A DNA stretch of 25,213 bases, taken from contig JANBPT010000714.1 of assembly GCA_027575765.1 (NCBI GenBank), positions 1 through 25,213 of the forward strand. The letters run 5' to 3'. Numbering within the stretch: position 1 is the first letter of the stretch; each line of letters opens with the position of its first letter. This document shows positions 13,701 to 22,700 of this stretch, in pieces. Below the pieces are notes generated by a model. It worked only from the letters and a program-made list of their open reading frames with translations. It was not told where the DNA came from and ran no database searches. Source of the DNA: Tieghemiomyces parasiticus. Its lineage: Eukaryota; Kickxellomycota; Dimargaritomycetes; Dimargaritales; Dimargaritaceae. A program made the position numbers and the translations under genes.

Positions 13701-16700
13701 TCGGGCCACCACAGAAGCTAGGGCCTGGTGGACCTGATCTGCAGTGATGTTTCCGCAGACAGTCAGGGCAAACTGAACAACGTACTCTGCAGGATCTCTA
13801 ACTGTGGCCGCCCATAGACCCTGCTGGGTCAGACTCATGGGATACAGATCGGCCACATCGGCTTGAGTCAGATGGAGCGCAGGTAGGTCGGCTGCAATCT
13901 TGTTAAGGTCCGCGGCGGTGCAGTGAAGAAGAGAAAAGTGGTCTGGTGACCAAACAACGACTGGATCAACAGTTTGAAGAGTAATTTCACCTTTTGGCTC
14001 TATCGGCCTCATCAGGGCGGACAGCTCGACCAGGGCCTTGCCTAAGAGAATGACCGGGACAGGTAAGCTATAGCCGAGCTGGCGGCAGCGGGTAGATACT
14101 TGGATGGCGCTGATGGAGTCTCCGCCGAGTTTCAGGAAGGTCAGGCTCGAGTTGACCGCGGCAATCTCGAGATGCAGAACGTCGCTCACTGCCTGGATGA
14201 GAGCCCGCGCCTCGCTGCTGTGGGTTGCAGGAAAATCGACCAGGTTCAATTGGTCCTGCGTACGCTGCTGATAGGAAGCAAATTGCACCAACAGGGCCCG
14301 CTGGTCGGCCTTGCCGTTGGTCGTTAGAGGGATATGGTCGAGGCCCAGGACGTGAGTAGGCACCATATAAGTCGGAAGGACCTCACGTAACGCTGACGTG
14401 ATTTCTACCGCATCAAATGGGTTGGAATTTACGAATGCCACTAGACTGCGTTCGTGGATAAGGACATGGGCGTCTTGTACACTCGGTAGATTGAGGAGGG
14501 CCCCACGCACCTCGGCCAGTTCGATACGGAATCCGCGCAGCTTGACCTGGTCGTCACGGCGGCCCAGGCACTCCACCTCGCCGGTAGGCAGCCAGCGGCC
14601 GAGATCGCCGGTGCGGTACACAGGGCCGGATGAATAAGGCAAGCGGACAAACTTCTCCTCGTTGAGATCGGGCCGGTTGACGTAGCCCGCACTGACTCCT
14701 AGGCCGCCCACACAGATCTCGCCGACACTGCCGATGGGCACGAGCTGGTCGTGCTGGTTAACGATGTAGCATTCGCTACCGGCGATGGGCCGGCCAATGG
14801 CGATGGGTTTGTCAAGCTGGGCCGTCAGCGTATGACTAATTATGGTGATCTCGGTTGGTCCGTAGAGGTTCTGTACCTCGCAGTATGGGAGCCACTTGGC
14901 TGCCAGTTCGGTCGGCAGTGCCTCGCCCGCGCTCATGACCCGGCGTAGGTTAGGGTAGATCGTAGGGCTTAGGGAGCCCAAGACGGAAGGGGTTAGGAAG
15001 ACGCCGTCGACGCCCTGCAGGGCGGCAGGGGTGTCCCCGTTACTGAATACCAGCGTCGAAGACGTGCAGAGCGGGGAAAGGGCTACCAGGATGAACACGT
15101 CGAAGCCAACGGCCATGGTCTGCAAGTAGCGTGTCCCAGGTTCCGGACAAAGCGTAGTCTCTGGAGCAAGTAGCAGGTTAGTCAGACTGGCATGGCGGAT
15201 TGTGACGCCCTTGGGCTGACCCGTGGTGCCCGAAGTAAATAGAATGTATGCCAGGTCTTCAGGGTGATGGCCGTAAGGGGGGAGGGTAGAACCAGAGACC
15301 ATCGCTGTCTTTAGGAGTTCTAGGCCTGGTAGGGCATCCGGCCAGATAACTTCGGTGGCAGTCATGTTCAGGACGACCGTGCATTGGGCCGTCTCAATCA
15401 TGTAGCGCTGGCGATGCTGGGGCAGGGTACTGTCCACGGGTACATAGACGGCCCGGAGGAGCCAGAGGGCCAGCATGGCCATGACGGTGGCTGGACGGCT
15501 CTCTACGATTACTGCCACCCTATCCTGCACTCCGATGCCACGGTGCTGAAGGGCCCGAGTCAGACTGTTGACTTGGGCGTCCATTTCAGTGTAGTTCACA
15601 GTCTCCAACTGGGACTCGAGGGCCACCGTGTGAGGACTGCGCTGGACGCTGTCACGGATCAAGCTGATGACACTGGTGCTGGTATCAGAAGGGTCGTACT
15701 CGCTGGGGCTTTGGCCAAACTCCTCTAGTAAGATTTTCTCTTCCGTCGGACATACCAAAGGGACCGTGGTCAAAGGTGGGGTGCTGGTGAGGGCGACCTG
15801 ACTGAAGTAGAGCAGGTTGGCCCCCAGGCGTTCGACGGTGGCCGAATCGAAAAGGTCCGGGTTGTACTGGAGGGTCATGCCGGGGCTGGGACCGGAGAGA
15901 CTGATTCGGAAGATGATATCATGCCAGAGGGCAAGGTGGGACTGGGTCTCAGCATCCCATTCGACAGGGTCGACTGCGACACCCACACGGACTGGATGCC
16001 AGAGCGGGTGGGCCAGCGGGCGGGGAAGTCCAGCGTAGAGGTCGTAATCAGAGGTCAAGTGGTTCACGGAGCGTTGTAGCTGCTGCGAAAGGATAGTGCT
16101 AAGGTCACTTAGACTGGGCGCACTTGCGGCACCTAGGACTCGCAACGGACAAGCCAGGTGACCTAGAAAAACAGCACACGGGTTTCCACGGTGTACGCCG
16201 TAGTTAAGTAGCATGTCAACCAGGACGTCATCGGTACCACAGATCCTGCCAAGATAGGACCCCACAAGGGCCGTCCATAGCCCAAGCGGTGCAACAGGGT
16301 TCCCTTCAGTGGGGCAGGATAATCCGCGGATAACCTCCTGGGCCAAGCCGAACCGAAGGTAGGCCGAGCTAAACGTGGGCACACGGGTGCGAGGACGGTC
16401 GAGCGGTAGTTTTAGGTCCGCAGAGGCTTCGGCCATTGTCTCCGTCCAGTAAGTGCGGACCGAGCTATCCGATGGAGGGCGGCCGACGGTGGTCGTGTGT
16501 CCCATGGCGAGCGAGGGGCTAACGTTGAACGCCTGACCATCATGTTTCGCTCTAAAGGCCAGCTGCAGCTCCTCGGTAAGGAGATGGAATAACATCTCAG
16601 GTGCCAAGATCTGGTGCATACGGACCACCAGACGGGGTGGTTCCGGCTGGTAGAGAACGGCCAACATATCCGTGCTGACCAGGACCTTACCAGCTGCTTC

Positions 16701-19700
16701 GAGGCCATCCCTACGCAGGGACTGGGAACCGACGGTGGCCTGGGTAGCTGACGACAGTCGCTTCGGAGAGAGTAGACAGGCTACGAGCTGGCCTTCCTCC
16801 TTACGGACCACGGTGCGCAGCCAGTCCACTTGGCTTAGGAACTGGTCGAGGACCCACTGGACGTCCGAATGGGTAAGCTGGCGGGGAATGCTGAGCTTGG
16901 CTTGGTGGTAGAACTGACCAGGGTCCTCCGAGAGTTGACAGGCGAGCCACACCTGGGCCTGGTAGGGAGTCGCCTTCATAAGGCGGATCAACTCATACTT
17001 GGACTTGTTCGATTGGCCTTCTGGCGTACGGATAGGCGATAGCGAAGGGCTGGAACGTTGGATCACCAGTGTCAAGGCAGCCAAATCATCGCAGGCCAGG
17101 ACGTTCTGCGAGTCAAGGGTGGCCCCGAAACGTTGGCTAATGCGGTGCTCCAGCTGGAGGAACAGGGTGGGTCTAGCCAGTACAGACACCCAGATATTTT
17201 CACCATCAGGCATCCCATCCCCGGTTCCCAGGAGCAGGTCGGTACAGGTCACGGCGAGCCACCTACCCACTGTGTCTAAGGACGACCTCTGACTCTCTGT
17301 GTCCGACACACGGAGGTATGCCTCACCTAACCGAGCAACGTCACCCTCACTGGCGCCGGACAAGTGCGGGTAAGCCTCAAGCGAGATAAAAGCAGCAGGC
17401 ACAAGGTCGGCAGGGAGGTTGACACTGGCCAGCAGAGGTCGGAATGACTCGCACGCAGCCTCGGGTGCAGAGATGCGAGTTACGATGCGACCGCCGTGGA
17501 TGCTGACGGAATAGGGCGTGGGCAGTCCCTGTTTGGCCAGGTAGTGGTCAAGGATAGCGAGAGGTAGCTGGATACCGTCCGCCGTAATCAGCCGCCCGAG
17601 GCAGTTCTGGGCCAGGTCAGGAAGGGAATGGGAAACCTGGGTGATTGTGGTGTCCGCAGTCGCTTTTGTGAGCTTGACTAGCACGGAGCTAACCTGCTGT
17701 ACCAGTTGAACAATGTTAGCCTCACTGAAAAACATGCGCCCGTAGAAGCATTTGACGCCAACAGCATGCGGTCCGTCGACGAAATCAAGGGTGAGCGGGT
17801 ACTCGGTAAACTCGTGCACCCGTACCAGCTCCAGGTTCATGTCCCCGGCCTGGTGTGACCCCTGGGGGAAGTTCTCGAAGCCACCGAGCACATGGAATAG
17901 AGGGGAGGCCGGGATTGGACTGCACCAGGCCTTGACCTTGGCTAGGCTGGTGTGCTCGAAGGGAATCATCCCGGTGGCGTCGGCCTGGAGCTGCTGGAGC
18001 CATTGGCCGATGGGTTGGTCCATCAGGCGGAACCGCAACGGGACGGTGTTGAGGCAGGGACCGACGACGTTGGCAATATCCGCCACGTCTAGGTTACGAC
18101 CTGACACCACAAAGCCAATGACGAGGTCGTCCCGGTCCAGGTACTGGGCCAAGACGAGGGCGTAGGCAGCCTTGAGGAGGGTCGAGAGGGTCACGCCGAA
18201 TTGCTGGGCGGCATCGTGTAAGCGTGACTTATCGACGTCAAGGGTACAGTGGTACTCGGCAAAGCCATGCTCACCCGTGAGCTCCGTACTAAGCATGGGT
18301 GCTGGTGTGGGCTGAACACCCCGTAAATACTCAACCCAGAACGCACGCGCGTCGTCTTGGTCCTGGTTGGCCACCTGCTCGACCACGGTGTTGAACGAAG
18401 GTGAGGTCAGTTGGCCTGGCATGTCCGGAGAGGCGTACAGCTGGCCCAGGTCGCGCAGCAGCAGCGGGATCGACCAGCCGTCGACCAGGGCGTGGTGGAT
18501 GGCCAGGACCAGCAGGTACTCGTTGGAACGCTCGGTGGGAAACACGTCAACCCGGACCATGGGCCTGGTCATGTCGAAGCCCAGGGCGCGGTTCGCGTTG
18601 AAAAAGTCCGTCAGGGAAGGAAGGGGTGCCTCGGCTAGACTCCAGGCCAGCGGTGAGCAATGCAAAACGACCTGGGCAAGTCCGTTGCCACGCGGTGCGA
18701 CAGTCGGAATGAAGACGGTGCGCAGGACGCTGTGGCGCTGTGTTAAGGCCGCCAATGCTTGCTGGAGCCGGCTGAGGACTACTTCACCGGACAGGGTTAT
18801 GGCGACCTGGACCAGGTAGGCCGAAGGGTCTTGCAGCGTAGCAACGAGCAGACCGCCTTGTATGGGGGTACAGGGCAGGATATCCGCTACGTCGGAAGCA
18901 GCAATGCCGCGTTCCTCCATGTCGGCCAGAAGGGTGTCGAATTCCTGGGCGGTGGGCTGGAGTAGCGGCGCATCGAATCGAGTGAGAAGCGGCTGGACGG
19001 AAGCCGTTGGGGTGGCAGCCAGGTGCTCGAGGTCTTGACGCCACAGGTTGATCAGTTGCTCAGCCCATTGGGTCCCATACACCCGCGGATTGTACTCCAT
19101 GACCAGGCGCAGCCGGTCCTGGTTGACGAGGGGCATGGGGTTGATGTCGAAGATGACGTGCTCGTCGGGGGCAAAGTCGTGCAGGCCGAAGCGGTCATCC
19201 CATTCGATACTAACCGCACCACTGTCTGAGCCACCCGCCTCCGCATTGCCGAACCGACCAAAGTAGTTGAACTGGACGTCGAAGTGTTCAGGGGTTTTGG
19301 CCAGGAGCTTGGCCCGCTCAGTTGGGTCCGCCCCCGGCATGTGGTGGAGGAGGCTGTAGGGGAAACCACGCACGGGGATCTGCTGCATCGCCTCCTTGGT
19401 GTGATGCAGAGTGGCCAGGATCGAGCTGCCCAGGGGTACGTCCAGGACCAAGGGGTACAGGACGGTGAACCAGCCAACGGTGCGACTCACATCCATGGCG
19501 CCCGACCAGGGCTCCCGGCCGTGGCCCTCCATCACAAAGGAGACCTGGGTAGTACCCAACGCCTGGCAGTAGGCCCGGGCAAAGGTGGCCAAGAGTATGT
19601 CGCGCGGGGTGACCCTCCATTGTGGCGCCAATTGCAGCAGGAGCCGGGTGGTGAACTCCCGGTCGAATTCGTAGGATATGGATAGGCGGGCCGCGGTGGG

Positions 19701-22700
19701 CACTGGGTCAAGGACCTCTGGGGGAGGCAGGAGTTGGCGGTTATCCACCGTCATGCTCTGCACGGGCCAGGCATCGGCAGTGAGGGCCCGGGCGTAGTTG
19801 TCCAACTGACTGCACCAGGTCTGGAAGGACAGGGTCTTGGGCGGCAGCTGACCCCCGGCGAGCAGGGTCTGCAGGTCCTCGATCAGGACGCGCCAGGAGA
19901 CCAGGTCAACCAGGGCGTGGTGGATGGTCCAGAACAGACGGGCTGGCTCGGACTCTGCGCCAGTGTGGATCAGGCAGGCTGCCATGACAGGGCCGTCTGT
20001 GAGGTGCAGGCTGGACTGGACCTTCAAATTGAAGTCGGCATAGTCCACCTCGTTCACGGTGGCCTCGGTCACAGGGATCTGGCTGGGGATGACCTCGGTA
20101 GTTGGGATGTTCTGCATCCAAGTACCCTCGTCGTTTAGATGGAACCGAGCACGCAGGATGTCATGGTGGTTGGCCAGTTGGACTAGAGCGTGGCTAATCT
20201 GTCCGAGGGTAACCGACGGGTCCACACGCAGGGTGAAAGACTGGTTGAAGTGGTGGGGGTTGCGGAACGGCAGGCCATAGAACCAGCGCTGAATCGGGGT
20301 CAGGTCGACACAGCCCTGGACCTGGTGCTGATTTTCCTCGGAGGCGGCCGTGGCCAGCGGGGTCAGTCGAGCGGCCAAAGTGTGGAGCTGGCGACATTCG
20401 TAGATGAGCGGCACGGTAGCCTTATACCCGAGCTGCCGGCATTTGGATACGAGGAGGATAGCCGAGATGGAGTCACCACCGATGCGGAAGAAGTCGTCGG
20501 CCGTCCCAATCTGGTCACCGGGGAGCTGCAGGATCTGAGCCCAGGCCTCACGTAGGTGGAGCTCCAAAGTAGTAAAGCCCTGGGGAACAGTGTGGCTGGG
20601 ATTACTTAGGGGCGTCGGAACGTCAGGGAGGGCCTTACGGTTGACTTTGCCGTTGGCAGTTAGCGGGAGACTAGCCACGGAAATAATGTGGTCCGGGATC
20701 ATAAACTTGGCCAGACGGCTACGGAGGTGATTCAGCATGGCCACAGTATCCACCGACTGGGGCTCCACAAACAGGGCTAGACAATTGTTTTGCACGGAAG
20801 CCACGGCGAGCTGAACGGCGGGAAAACTGCTTGCGACGGCCTCAATCTCCTCGAGCTCGATACGGAATCCCCGGAGTTTGACCTGGTGGTCCATGCGACC
20901 CAAAATATCGACCTGGCCATTAGTTAGCCAACGGGCTCGGTCACCGGTCTGGAACACGCGACCGGGACCAAAGGGGTTGGCGATGAACCTCTGGGCGGTG
21001 AAGTCCGGTCGGTTGCAGTAACCGCGGGCCACACCCAAACCGCCGATGAGGAGCTGGCCGGGGGCACCCACGGGGACCATGTGCAGATCGTCATCGACAA
21101 TGTAGGCCAGAACGTTGCGCAGGGGCCGACCTACGGTTATTATGTCGTCCACGTGAAGGGCTGTGGCGAAGCTGATCACAGTGGTCTCGGTGGGGCCGTA
21201 GCCATTATTAACGCTGCAATGCGGACTCCACGTGCTGACCAACCGTTGACTACAGGGCTCTCCACCGCAGAAGATGCCGCGAAGCAGTGGGAACTGCTCA
21301 GGGTGCAACTTGGCCAGAAATGACGGCGTGACACTGGCAGTGTGGACACTCGAAAGGTCGCTGAGTAGGTCTGGGCCAGGGAGGACCAGAGTTCCACCCC
21401 TGGATAGGGTTTTCATGGTGGGCCACAACATACCATCGAAGCAGACAGACATGACTAAGAGATCACGCTGGCCTGACCCGTAGTAGCGGTCGACTATGGG
21501 ATCCACAGTTAACGATACCAAACTGCCGTGCTCGACCATGACGCCCTTGGGCTGTCCAGTAGTGCCCGAGGTGTACACGATATAGGCCAGGTCCTTGGGT
21601 CCAGAGTGGTGAGGAATGAACGGGCAATCGTTGTCTTTGGTGCTTGGTAGAGCCTCGGCCACATTGCTAACCAGCAGTTTGGGGCAAGCGATGCTACCCA
21701 GACGACCCTGGGTCACAGAGCTTGCCAGGACCAGAGTAGCTTGGCTGTCCTCGATAATGTAGCGGACCCGTTCTTCGGGATACTCGGGATCAATGGGCAC
21801 GTAGGCGGCGCCGGACTTGAGCACAGCAAACAGGGCTATAAAAAAATCGATGGACTTGGGCAGGAGGAGGGCGATACGAACCTCGGGCCGGACTCCATGG
21901 TCGCGGGTAAGCATCTGGGCCAGGGCCGAGGTCATCCGGTCAAACTCGGTGTAGGTGACGGTGCGGCCCTCGTGGTCCAGAGCGATACCGTCAGGGGTCC
22001 TACTCGCCCATTCACCGACTAGGAGGTGGACCGGGGTATTGACTGCGTCAGGGTGGCTGATGGTGCCGGCGAACTGCAGGAGGCGTTGGCGCTCGAGCTC
22101 ATCTATCCAGGCCACATCGGCGATGGTTAAGTGTGCGAGCTGTTTGGGGTGCAACATCACCTCGGCCAATGCACGGACCACGATACTGAATTGGCGTCCG
22201 AGTTCCTGCACCGCTGCCTCGGCCACCTGGGTGCGGTCAAAGGCCAGACGGACCTCTAGACTACCCGTGGCCACCTGCCAGGAGAGGACGAGGATGGCCC
22301 GAGTCATCGTCGCCAGAATAGTAAGGGAGGCCTGTTCGACGCTGACTGTAGACTGGTTGTTGGTGTCTAAATCCGATGGGCTACGCTCCCGAGACTGAAT
22401 AGACAAAAGATTGGCGTAGCTAACTAGGACGGTGTTGAGTTGCCCCTGGTGACTAGCCTGTACCGGCCACTCCTGATGATGCAAAGGGTGATCAGAAGAG
22501 GAGGTCGGATGTCCGAGGGCCGAGGCAAGCTTGACACCGGGATCAAGGCGCAGACCACACACGGTGAGACTGCTGGCCGGGAGTTTAGGGTCCAGCGGCG
22601 GCGACGGGGCCTGGACATGGCCGAAAGCAACATGCTCAGCACCGGTGTAGCGGGACAGGAGGATGCCCCAGGCCACCTTGCAGAGTCTGTCGGGGTGGAG

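Noticed and set aside
12588..13925. C4 as a dual epimerization/condensation domain like those of bacterial-type Mortierella synthetases
   Set aside because: I do not see the extra HHxxxxxGD motif near its N terminus.
13998..15695. Ferrichrome-type siderophore synthetase because of the partial A domain
   Set aside because: That family ends in repeated T-C units and does not have this A-T-E start, the second E domain or this terminal E-like domain.
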